Source: Trachythela sp. YZ-2020
Taxonomy: Eukaryota; Cnidaria; Anthozoa; Malacalcyonacea; Clavulariidae
Assembly (NCBI GenBank): GCA_016169945.1
Contig: JADLSH010000127.1
Span: forward strand, 1,490,501 to 1,554,500
Reading direction: 5' to 3'
Length of the DNA: 64,000 bases
Part shown: positions 45,301 through 54,700 of the stretch, piece after piece
Layout: every line of letters starts with the position of its first letter
Numbering within the stretch: the stretch's first letter is position 1
The notes under the pieces: model-generated
Seen by the model: only the letters and a program-made list of their open reading frames with translations
Database searches by the model: none
Told to the model about the DNA's origin: nothing
Translations under genes and position numbers: made by a program

Positions 45301-47181
45301 GACCCGAACAACAAATTGTGTTCGCTTAACTGTCCTGGACGTGGATACTATGAAGGCATCGGTAGTACTTTATGTGAGCCTTGTCCCTCGGAGTGCATGT
45401 ACTGTGAACCAGCTGCCTGTTTGAAGTGTATTCCTGGGTTATGGTTATATCAAAAGAAATGTATATCGCATTGCCCCGAAGGCTTTTACGGTGAAAATAG
45501 TACAAATTCGTGTATGTCATGTGATACGGCTTGTAAAGACTGCGCTGGCTCGCCCAGAACTTGTATGAAGTGTAGTCCATCGCGTATATTGTTCAAGAAT
45601 CAATGTGTGACCAAATGTCCTTCGGGGATGTTTTTATCAAAGGATTTCAATCGCTGCTTGCCGTGTGATGAGTCGTGCTTGACTTGTGTCGGTGCTGGCA
45701 GGAGTCGTTGTACTTCATGTAAGCCAGGATTGGTCCTGTTCCAAGCGCAGTGTCGATCAAGATGTCCGACGCGATATTACTACAATGTTGACGCAGAGAA
45801 TTGTCAGCCATGTGATTTCTATTGTCATAGATGTAGCGGAGGTGAGCCACTTTGTTATTGTCAAGTCTTTCAATGCTTTTTAGCCCGAAACAGTTTAGAA
45901 CTGATAGAGCTATCTTGTATAAATAAAGTTATTTAATTTAGGTTTACTCCTAAAGCAAACACTGGACAACTAAGTGATGGCTTTTACTGAACCTCTAGGA
46001 AGAACAGTTTAGACCTAATAGAGCTATCCTAATATATATTATGTAGCTAAATAGAGGTTTTAAAAGTCGTCCTGACCGGTAGCAAATTTTCAAAACCTTC
46101 GTTTGTTGTTAGTAATCCTTAATGCTCTCCATTTATAGGCAATGGTCTGTTAAGCTGTACCGAGTGTATACCACCGTTCGTTCTGGAGAACAATCTATGC
46201 GTGCGAACGTGTTCACCTGGTTTCGTTTTGGATCGCGTAAAACGCAAATGCGTTCCGTGTCACGCATCTTGTGAAACGTGTATGGGCTCAACTCTAGACC
46301 AATGTCTATCATGTAAAGACAGTAAGGACAGTCTGCAAGGGTCGGTGTGCAAGAAAACCTGCGGTGCAGGCATGTACAGAAATCCTGAGACCTCGCGATG
46401 TGAATCCTGTCATCCGATGTGTAAAACTTGTTCAGGTGGAGGGAGAGCTGCTTGCACGAGCTGTGTCCAGGGACTATCCTTCTCCGTATCTCAATGTTTG
46501 TTTTCCTGCCCTGAGGACCAGTATAGGAACAACGGAGGATGTTATATGTGTAGTAGCGGTTGCAAAACATGCAAAGGACCAACTAGTCAAGAGTGTTTGA
46601 GTTGTAACGATGACCGAAAAAAACTCTTCAATCATACTTGTGTGAAGAACTGTGCACCAGGCACGTATGATGAAGATTCTAATGGGTTAGCGGAATGCAA
46701 AAAGTGCCATCCATCGTGCGTAACCTGCACGCAGGCAGGGCCTGACGCTTGCAGGTCATGTCGCATGGATCTTTACCTCCAAGGATCAAACTGCGTACAA
46801 CAATGTTCGGTAAACCACAGACTGGACGAAGACACGAACATTTGCAAAGTTTGTAACGCAGATTGTCCAACATACACAAACATCACGGATCGTTCTGCGC
46901 TTCTTCCTCGCCAAAACGACGAGAATTCCTCGCCGAGTAAACTTGAAAACCATTTCATCTTAATCTCAATGGCAACTTGTTTATCACTACTATCAATATT
47001 CGCACTTCTAGGCCTCTTCAGATCTCGTTCGACTAAAGGCTACGCGAAAGTCGATAACAACTCCGCCTCGAGTGTCGAAACACCACAAACATTCAGTAAC
47101 AATGTTCCAAGCGTTTATGTTCGAGATGAGCAGGCCGAACGAGTAGCCATGTTAGATGATCATGACCATGATGAAATGTAG
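33369..47181 (+). CDS. PCSK5: Furin/PC5-type proprotein convertase with long Cys-rich region and membrane anchor
   Basis: Nineteen exons join in frame to 1599 aa: 33369-33554, 33663-33767, 33919-34008, 35081-35186, 35292-35329, 36721-36797, 36894-36982, 37626-37798, 38495-38707, 39334-39434, 39957-40178, 40314-40606, 41079-41245, 41556-41845, 42122-42465, 42913-43231, 43841-44052, 45110-45841, 46139-47181. Signal peptide about 1-25. Propeptide ends at RRVKR-D (R112). Catalytic Asp161 (SILDDG), His202 (HGTRCAGE), oxyanion Asn303 (ASGNGG) and Ser376 (GTSASAP) are all eight residues later than in human furin. A P domain with RRGD (507-510) follows. A run of furin-like CxxCxxxC repeats covers about 598-1510, a TM segment 1524-1546, and a 53-aa cytosolic tail ends in an acidic cluster. 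Architecture matches membrane-bound PC5B or fly Fur2, secretory-pathway enzymes that cut at paired basic sites. The symbol marks the closest type, not proven orthology. Confidence 0.95.
34555..34705 (+). repeat. Telomere-like degenerate GATTAG/TTAGGG repeat
   Basis: Runs of GGATTAGGGTTAG and three GAGATTAACATT units end in AGGATTATATTCAAATT, followed by GGAAATTGACC. A second block at 58010-58095 ends the same way, so it is an element with internal short repeats, not a telomere fragment. In convertase intron 3. Confidence 0.65.
35842..36200. repeat. Foldback with AAATTGAGGGTTGCTTCGCG arms, convertase intron 5
   Basis: Left arm near 35842-35882 and right arm near 36158-36200 are complementary (AAGCAACCCTC, CCTAAAAGATATAAAC). 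Internal inverted copies of AACGCCTGTGCG and a CGAAACGTCGAG foldback core are present. Confidence 0.7.
36262..36335 (+). mobile_element. Dispersed MITE family copy in convertase intron 5
   Basis: Shares CTACATATAATGAAAATAAT, TCTCACTCTGATAACTG and GTTGACCACCATCTG with the copies in IDH3A intron 3 and at 50.8 kb. Confidence 0.6.
37262..37530. repeat. Long inverted repeat in convertase intron 7
   Basis: About 113-bp left arm (37262-37375) and about 132-bp right arm (37399-37530) are nearly perfectly complementary. The right arm has about 20 extra bases. Ends ACACGAATCGCGAAAT / ATTTCGCGATTCGTGT. It stops 95 bases before the exon 8 acceptor. Confidence 0.92.
38030..38190 (-). repeat. Two units of the 80-bp satellite in reverse orientation
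   Basis: Two copies of AGACACAAACCAC followed by GCAGCTT, TAGAAT and ACTACCTACACTGGACC. They sit beside a foldback core remnant (GGCCTTCGCTTTAAACGTCC) in convertase intron 8. Confidence 0.75.
41860..42080 (+). repeat. (GGTA/GGTT)n microsatellite, convertase intron 14
   Basis: Tetranucleotide tract of GGTAGGTAGGTTGGTT units with GATG variants, ending in a duplicated TAGGACCGG-x-AGCTGGG. It stops about 45 bases before the exon 15 acceptor. Confidence 0.9.
42570..42850 (-). mobile_element. LINE reverse-transcriptase 3' relic, convertase intron 15
   Basis: The minus strand encodes, with a frame break, [15 protein letters not shown] then [17 protein letters not shown] followed by LAKKVW. This is the order seen at the C-terminal end of non-LTR retrotransposon polyproteins (MRMLRW ... 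R-x-RWFGHV-x-RM). The longest open piece is 67 codons (42589-42792). Short and broken, so inactive. Confidence 0.8.
43505..43575 (+). repeat. Tandem duplication, about 31-bp unit
   Basis: Two adjacent copies of ATCGTGCCTGAATGGCATCA plus TTGTTGTTCTA in convertase intron 16. Upstream at about 43290-43330 is an AAAGCGCTTTACAT block typical of many animal repeats. Confidence 0.75.
44122..44492. repeat. 371-bp palindrome with tRNA-like head in the loop, convertase intron 17
   Basis: Arms of about 150 bp (44122-44276 and 44345-44492) are complementary and contain CGAAATATCCATCCACCTAA, CCGTTCCCGTTCAGG and AGTTGCATTTTTCGCAGCC. The loop holds one tRNA-like block in reverse (ACTCTGTAGCTCAGTGGTCA in its own sense). 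A third, directly oriented copy of head plus arm follows at 44576-44747. Confidence 0.9.
44576..44747 (+). mobile_element. tRNA-derived SINE family 2, complete-looking copy
   Basis: A tRNA-like head with A-box-like TAGCTCAGTGGTCAGAG and B-box-like GATTCAATTCC is followed by a conserved tail ending in ATATCCATCCACCTAAAACC then TTCTACC. Further copies: 49134-49325, 58966-59017 and 60215-60470 (reverse). Confidence 0.8.
44757..45020 (-). mobile_element. tRNA-derived SINE family 1, near-full copy
   Basis: Read in reverse: GGTGGCACAGTGGATATTGC head, GAAATTATAATC region, GCTTCCAGTTTGACTCTACC, TCTGAGTATTCCGGTTTCC core, GGACCAATAAGGAATGACAT and a TATCCAGT-like tail. One of the most complete copies in the window. 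Confidence 0.8.
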
Positions 47182-47534
47182 CGAAAAAAGCCTTCGTGAA
47201 ATTTTCGTATATATAGGATTCAATTTTGAAGTCTTAAAATTTTGTGTACAGTAATTCCACAATATATTTTTACAAATTCTATATTTTAATATATTATATC
47301 AATTGCAAAACATATTTCATATATTCATTACGCAATATTTAGACGTATGTAAATACGAGTGAACTGCATATGTGAACGATACTATTTCAATTTATGAACA
47401 TTTTATATTGTTTTTTGAAAGACATTAAGACAAATTTCAATGCGTAATTGTACTTTGCTTACATAATATATCCTTGTACAAAATTAGTCTATTTAAATTC
47501 CCATTCTGCCTACAGATTCTATTCAATGTGAACC

Positions 47535-47540
47535 AATAAA
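47535..47540 (+). terminator. Candidate poly(A) signal of the convertase gene
   Basis: AATAAA lies 354 bases after the stop codon, in an AT-rich 3' flank without coding signs. Confidence 0.45.
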
Positions 47541-48058
47541 TTTTTTTATAAATCGCAGTGCTTTGTACAGTTTAGACTTCAGTCCTGTTTCTGCCTGTGC
47601 TGCTCAGCGTAAAAACGCAACATTTGTTATGCTTAGGGTAAGTTTGGTGCCAGCTGTTATCAGCTAACGCGTGTTTATGTCCGTCGCCAGCCAATTCACA
47701 CGCATATAAATGCTTGCATGGTTATCTTTGTTCCATTCTATGCTTACATTATCAGAACAGTGGTAACTATAGGCATGTGAGTTAACTGAAGATGTGAACT
47801 GGGTGGCAACGGGTATAAACGTAATACATTGTCTTAGCTTATAATTAGGTCTATTTAAATGTTCGGTTATCTTTGTTCCATCCTATGTTAACATTCTCAG
47901 AACAGTTGTAACTAGGCACGTGAGTTATCTGAAAATGTGAATTGGGTCGCCCCAGCCAGAGCGTAAACATAATTAAAACATACGTTGGTTGATTAAGTCT
48001 ATGTAATCTATTAGCTACCATAAACTCTACAATTCATACCTTGTCCATATATGATTCA
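47541..48058. other. Spacer between convertase and SFR1
   Basis: Contains a roughly 150-bp imperfect duplication: GTTATCTTTGTTCCAT, CTATG-x-TTACATT-x-TCAGAACAG and TAACTA...GCA-x-GTGAGTTA occur near 47720-47790 and 47868-47930. Related words recur at 62180-62290. No gene seen. Confidence 0.5.
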
Positions 48059-51000
48059 TCAATAGAATACTTCCTCATCTTCAGAATATCGTATTAAATC
48101 ATGCGTCACTCTCAAACCGTCCAGAAATTGCCCCATGGTCATCGTGTGCTCTTGGCTAAACTTCTCAAATAAATCCTGCGCAACTTGCTGACAGATGGAA
48201 CGCCACTTTCCAATCAGTTCTTCGAGATCCGTTAAGTTGTTCTGGAAAACATAAAATAGAACTTTCCAAATTTCCTTGTAAGGATTAAAGCCATGTTATT
48301 CGAGGGAATTTTTGCCGTAACTTGCGACGTAATTTCGGACACAGAGCGATGTAAGGTAAAAGGTATATTCGCAGAGAAATTGTGAGCAGTTGTGGCGGAC
48401 ACTTCGCGAAATATTGGGAGTGCGAACTTAGTTTGCCAACATATAATCATCTTTTTGTTGCTTCAAATTTCAGTTCTTAAAACCTTTTTGACTTAAATTT
48501 CTTTTCATTTTCTACTTATATTATAGCCTATCAAAGCTTTTGTGGTTGTAAAATCAGTGTCCGCCACTGATTGTGAGCATGGATCTCAATACTTTTTCGC
48601 ACGAATCTCTTTTTACTTTTCCGTAAACATGCCCAGAAGGTAACAAAGAAATGAATGAGAATGATAATATCGGTGGAGTGAAACGCGGGCCATGTTCACT
48701 GTTTTTCTGTGCGTACATTTCTACAGAACATGGCTCTGTGCAGAAATTGCGTTACATGTTACTAGATTCTGTTGTTGTACATTGTTCATCTTGTCTAGAA
48801 CATTAGTCACTACCTTAGATCTATACATTTTGACAAGTTTTAACTTTCGAAGTATATCTTCTTTCTTTCTAAGAATTATTTCTAATTCTTTCTTTTCATT
48901 GCTCTGCTCGCATGATTGACTCTCGTCATTATCTGCAAATGAAAAATCAAAGAGAAATCAAGATAGAAGGTGTTAGTAGATGGAATTTCCGTTCGAGTAT
49001 TCCATCTACTAACACCTTCTACTATTTATCCTATCGAACGAGATGCCGAGAAAAATCTTGATATTTACCCATACACCATATACTAGCATCACGCCTGTCT
49101 GATACCGAACTTGCGGTTAATGCTCAGCAACTGGACTCAGTTGGCTAGAGCGCTGCACCGGAATCACAGGGCCGCAGGTTCAATTTCTGCCAGAGGGCCT
49201 AAGTTGCATTTTTTCGCAACTGCTCCTGGCTAGGTCTAAAAAATGTATATAAATTTCCGTTCGAGTGTTCCATCTACTAACACCTTCTACTATTTATCCT
49301 ATCGAACAAGATGCCGAGAAAAATCTAGAACTAAAGATGCCATACATTTAGCCAAAAGTGGAGTTAATTAAAGTCTTTCCATCGACATACCCTTGTTGTT
49401 ATACTTTGCTCTTTTACAATGAAAACTTTGTTTTCCCTAAAAGAAGCAGAACCAAATTTAACGAGGGGCAGACCCAGGCTCATCAAATAGAGCGGGCGAT
49501 AATTTTTCAGTGGTTCACCTTCCGCCATCACCATAAATTCACGGGTGGCACCAGGGATTCCCTGATGAGGGGGGCTAAGGTCTTATTGGCAGAAAGTTTC
49601 AGCCTCACCCCTGCATAAATTATGTCAAAAAATCCATAGATGATGAAAATCTTAGTACTTATGCATTTGTTGATTTCAAGATTCACCAGTGTTAGGTTGC
49701 TAACAATCTCTGGAGGCCCACTGTATTCTCAGATCTGTCTACGATTTTAGTATTCAAACATGATTGTGAAAATAACCAGGGATGTATCCAGCTTGATTTG
49801 ATAGGGGGTGGGTGCTAAGCAGGGCGTGGTCGGTGACCAAGGAAGGGTGAATCACCACTGAGGTCCCCCTACAGGGTCAAGGGGATTACCTTGTCAGAAA
49901 ATGTTTGATAAATGCCCTGTCAAATCCAATTTGAATTGGATTTGAAATGGGAATTTGCACCCCCCTTGGCCAAGGCTAGGAGGAGTGCGCACCCCCCCCC
50001 CCCAGTAAATCCATCCCTGAAAATAACATGATCAACACACACCTGGCTGGATTCTGAGGAAGAACGTTTAGTAGTCAAAGGTGAAGAAAATTGAGATAAG
50101 ATCGGAGGACTCTGGATTAGCATTGAAGATTTTGTTTCTTGCTTGCCATTTGACTATTAAGAAAGTTAATTTATTTGTTGCTTATGGAAAACACCTCGTC
50201 AAATTATTTTTTGGCAGGATTCTATAGCCAAAATTATGTATTTCCTGAAGGCTGCATTGACATTTCAGTCAGCGTTATGCGCCAGCAGATGATGGTCACT
50301 GGTCAACTTTACAAGTGTTGACAGTTGACACGAATAGGAGAGTAATGCATGAGTCAAATCCAACCGCGATCATTCCCCCCAAGCAAACCCCAGGGCATGA
50401 CTGAAGATAAGCTCCGGAAAGCGGGAATTTGACGTAAGCTCTTTCCGCCTGGTCGGGCATTTGACCATGGTCAGCGGATCGCTCATAAATAATGTGTATG
50501 GTCTAGCGCATTAATCGCCTCGTGGTAGTTTTTCCAGTGAGTTTTTCTGACCGTATCAAAGTAAAAGCTGAGCAAAATGCCGCTATTTAAAATCTGGGAC
50601 AGGACAAAAACTATTCGAAAAGCTTTTTAACAACATTTCGAGAACAATGACTGCCCCTATGGCAGGGCGTTTGATTCTGTTTTTCGCCCGGACGGACGAG
50701 TATTTGACTTTTTTTTTCAAAAGTCAAATTCCCCGGGGTATGCCCGGGGGGAGTTATCGCGGTTGGATTTGATTCGTACATAAATGAAAATAAATCTCTC
50801 CTTTATTTATTTGCCACCAAATACAAGACTACTGTTTATACATATAATGCAAAGAACTAACATTATTTTCTCACTCTGATAACTGTTAGTTGACCACCCT
50901 CCGCTGCATGATAGTGCTTAATAAACCAGGGTGCATTCCATTTCCATGCACTCCACGCTGGATATATCTGGCGTGGGTTTTAAAATTTCGTTGGCGTATT

Positions 51001-51504
51001 GGCGTGAGATCACTCAAAAAGAAGTGATAAGTGTAACTAAAGTTTGTGCCTGAATTCATTGTCATATGTATATTCACAGTATAACTTCAAGAATATGATG
51101 TTAACAGTATATAAGACATGCCTGGTTAGCCATTATAACATGGATTTTGGTCCCCCAAAATTGAAAATCTCCAATGTATTGGCGTGAACTATCGTAAATG
51201 TCGGCGTATCTCCGGCGTAGAGTTTACATGGAATGCACCCTGGTTAATAAAACCCAAGTACCCAACTTCACGACAATAAAAACACTTCAATAAAATATGC
51301 TGAAGTTGCGAATTTGTCAGTGTACAATATAAATTTGCACCTGATTCAAAGCCGTCTCTTCTTTTGACCCTATAAACATAACAAAAACAACAATAAGTAC
51401 GGTGTAGTGGATTCTATTCCAACTTTCAACAGGAAGAAAGCAAATAAATACGTGTTTATACCTTTAATATCTGAAAGCGAATCTTCATTCCTATCATCCG
51501 CCAT
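48059..51504 (-). CDS. SFR1: SWI5-dependent homologous recombination repair protein 1 (Sfr1/Mei5)
   Basis: Five exons in coding order: 51504-51462, 51369-51341, 50153-50043, 48932 (or 48921)-48814 and 48241-48059, giving about 157 aa. The C-terminal half is diagnostic: ILRKLKLVKMYRSK, NNLTDLEELIGKWRSICQQ, then an acidic SEDEEVFY end, as in human SFR1. The middle (SPPILSQFSSPLTTKR) is the usual Ser/Pro-rich linker. Known role: partner of SWI5, and the complex stimulates RAD51 strand exchange in nuclear homologous recombination. It is short against human SFR1 (about 245 aa), mostly in the disordered N-terminal half, so an exon may be missing. Exon 3 ends in phase 0, while the best-looking exon 4 acceptor (48932) needs phase 1. 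An acceptor 11 bases further in (48921) restores frame. Confidence 0.85.
48963..49022. repeat. Perfect short hairpin of SINE-tail sequence
   Basis: Arms GTAGAAGGTGTTAGTAGATG-like and its complement meet at TCCGTTCGAGTA. The same tail ends the SINE family 2 copy at 49134-49325. In SFR1 intron 4. Confidence 0.75.
49777..50019. mobile_element. hAT-like non-autonomous element (243 bp), SFR1 intron
   Basis: Exact 8-bp duplications AAAATAAC lie at 49769-49776 and 50020-50027. Ends CAGGGATGTATCCAG and, reversed, CAGGGATGGATTTAC. The right end carries a C-rich tract. Confidence 0.85.
50355..50771. mobile_element. TIR element of unknown class (417 bp), SFR1 intron
   Basis: Inverted ends CAAATCCAACCGCGAT / ATCGCGGTTGGATTTG are perfect over 16 bp, and a second pair inside is C/G-rich (CCCCAGGGCATG against TATGCCCGGGG). 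I see no clear target duplication. Confidence 0.7.
50820..51260 (+). mobile_element. Dispersed MITE copy split by a hAT-like insertion
   Basis: CATATAATGCAAAGAACTAA, TCTCACTCTGATAACTG, TTGACCACC and GATAGTGCTTAATAAA match the family up to 50925. The copy appears to continue as AAACCCAAGTA after the insertion at 50926-51243. Confidence 0.6.
50926..51243. mobile_element. hAT-like non-autonomous element (318 bp), SFR1 intron
   Basis: Exact 8-bp duplications TTAATAAA lie at 50918-50925 and 51244-51251. Perfect 16-bp inverted ends CCAGGGTGCATTCCAT / ATGGAATGCACCCTGG. Confidence 0.88.
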
Positions 51505-51761
51505 AATAATAATTTATGAAATTTGCCGCGTACCATGATTTCGCGCAATTTAATTTATTCATATTTCCCCCCGTCCAATATAGTATACCACTCCATATGA
51601 AACATATTTTGGCAATTTCCAAGGGGGGTGAAATTTTCCAACATAATAATGATAATATCACAGTGATAATATTGTGAAGGGAAACTGACTTTATATGGTG
51701 AATTTCGGCAGCTTTGAACTGAGATTTTTACACGAACTAGAGAGAAATAGTTGTATACAAG
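51505..51761. promoter_or_regulatory. Compact bidirectional promoter of SFR1 and C3orf38
   Basis: Only 257 bp separate the divergent start codons, so both transcripts must start within it or in overlapping leaders. It contains ATAATATCACAGTGATAATATTGTGAAG-like inverted words (TATCACAGTGATA palindrome at about 51654-51668). Confidence 0.65.
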
Positions 51762-54700
51762 ATGGATGATTTTGAGAAGAAAGAATGTCTTAAAATCTTG
51801 GATTTGCTTACACTTGATAATCTACTATCATTGACAGATACAGTCACAGGCAGGGTTGTCACTGTAGAGAGTAAGGAAGGTATATTGGTCATATATTACC
51901 CTGGTATTTGTGTGTTAATTGGTTAATGTCAGGGTTTGATATCTGTGGCTCGATTCAAACTAGAAATGGCCATTGTCAAGATGTATCATTTGTGTGATAG
52001 ATCATCAGTCCATTTGTGTGACAGAGTGTGGCACTTTTCAACAAGATCTTGGGTGCGCAATCAGGCCGCACCTGAAGTGCGGGTGCGCAAAACTACCTAA
52101 AATTTCTCGGGTGCGCCTTGAAATGCATATGCGGGGTGCCTGTGCACAAAGGAAAATGAAAGGAAAATATTTCATGCAAGATCAAATTTTCAAAAAAGAA
52201 ATTCATGCAGTGCAAAGTAAATCATTCTGTCTACAGGGGATAGACTAAAAAGCTCTCACTAAAATGCAGGAAATCAAGTCACAGAGAATCAAGAATTCAG
52301 ACCCCCCTCCACTTCACCACCTCTTGTCTAGGTCCCTTTACATTAATGGTCCCCCCCACTGAAGAATTCTTAACGCCCTGTTATTCCATGCATGCCTGCT
52401 TTATTTTGCTCATGTTCCAAATTGCAATCAGAGCTTTCATAATGGAAAATTTATGCACAAAATTTTAGTGCGAAAATATTTCTGCAAAGACAAAGCAGCC
52501 GAAAAAAAATATCGTGCATGGGAAAAAAGTCCTCCTCCTTATCACTTTTCTAATGTTCACCCCTAAGTGCACCATTGTTATTGCATTAATTTACCTTGGG
52601 TGCGCCGCTGCCATACTCTGCAGCCTGGTCATCAGTCTTAGTGTAAACACAAGACGAACTATCCAGACAAACTAGCTAGAATAGGATAATCTATACTGGC
52701 ACCGGTTCTGGGAACAAATGCCTGATATTTTCCTGATAGTTTGTCTAATATCATATTTATACACATAGACAGATCATCCAGACAAATTACGTATGCAAGT
52801 TAGACTATTAAACTATGCAGATAGTTCATCTTGATGGATGGTCCGTCTGTTTGCCATGTTTTATGTATACACACACAATTTACCAGACGAAATAACTTTT
52901 GCTCAAGTGGGTGTAGTCGAGATGCTCCCCAAAAAATTCTGCTCCCCCCCCCTTTGAGATGAGTCAGACTTCACCCTTGTCTAAAGCCTTTCAGGGGGGT
53001 GCTAGAAATCAATGTATAACCAGTACAAACATTTCTATATTCTAAATTTTAAAAACAGAAGCTGTGAATGCCGTCATGCTGTACACAAGAAGTAGTGGAG
53101 AGCTACTGCGGCGAAGGAAAGTGAGACGAGAAAATCTCTACCAGTATCTTGCCCAACAAGGTCATATTGAACATCCTGCAGCAGATAAAAATACTCTGCT
53201 TAGGAAGGTCATAAAATTATGGGAACTGAAGAAAGAAGGGGTAAGTATGGATAATTGGGGACTTAACTGGTGGGTCATGAGGGGTGTTGGTAGCACAGTG
53301 TATGGTGCCTTTCACCTTTTTGACTGAGGTTCAATTACTGTAATGTGCAGTTGTCTGATTATAGTTTTGCTTTATTGTCATGGGAGAAGTGTGCTTCCAG
53401 TTTGACTCTACCAAACACTGCAGGTGTTCTCCTGGTGCTCTGGTTTTCTCCTGTAGTAACACTGGACAAATAAGGGATGACATATACAGAGAACAGCTGT
53501 CAGCAGGGCCAGATTAACCATATGGCAGAAGCAGCATATGCCATGGACCCCGCACCTTCAAGGGGCCCCGCGCTTTACGCTGGAAAGAAAATAGAATATT
53601 CTCAAACTTTATTAAGAAAAAGTGACAGACCAATTACCAATAATGAATGTTATAATATCAGATACATTACTCTCATTACATCTTTCAAATTAAGATTGCA
53701 ATTCAACCAGGTTAATTTTTTCAGGTTATAGAGCAGTCAGACAAAGACAAAGGGGCCCCGCGCGAAAAAAAAAATGCAGCGGGCCCTGCGCTGCCTTAAT
53801 CCGGCTCTGGAGAACAGTTTAGAACTGATAGAGCTATTCAGTATAAATAAAGTTTGTTTAGTTTAGTACAATAGGTATAAGATTTGTTAGGTTACTGTTT
53901 ATGGTTAGGTAGACTTTAAAATATACCAATTGTGTACTTTAAAAACAAGTTGGAATTGAAGTTAAAATAAAAAAAATTCCAAACCTTATTTTAGAGAGAT
54001 TTAAAAGATCTTGGAGATACTGGGTTCACTTTGGCTCAACCAGAAGATGACGTGACAGTTAATTACACAGACTCAACGACTCAACCTGGCGATGATGACA
54101 ACCAAACAATGACACTTGTACCCAGAAACGAGGGAAACGATAACGCTTCTGTGAATGTTAGGACAGTTTATGAAGATACTAGTACCAGCACAAATACCTC
54201 TCCAGTAGAAAAAACCTCAGAGAGAGATGAAGGACAGGAATTAGCTATCCACTTTTCCTCATGGTTTTATAAATTGCTTGAGTCTCTTGGTAACTCTACT
54301 CCGGGGACGAACCCCACTGACTGGGGCCCACAACATTTCTGGCAAGATGCAAAGCTTACTGTTCAGTGTAACGAGCCCTCTGGCCTGCAAGAAACTACGG
54401 TGGAAGGTGCGGATCTTGTAAGTGAGAAATTCTTATCAATGGTTGTTGTCGATCGACTCTGTTTCAACCCTAATATATCAAACAACAGCGTCAAAGGAAA
54501 ACAAAATCCTCACGGACTTGTTATGCTGATGGTTTGCGGGACTGTTCATCGGCAGAAAGAGTATCTGGGTGTTTTTGAACAATCGTTTGGACTGATAAGA
54601 GATCCAACTGACGAAAATAATTGGAAAATAAAGTTCTCAAAGCTGATGTTAAAAGCTTCTGTGTCTGGTTCAGATAAGCAACTCGAAGGACCAGATAAGC

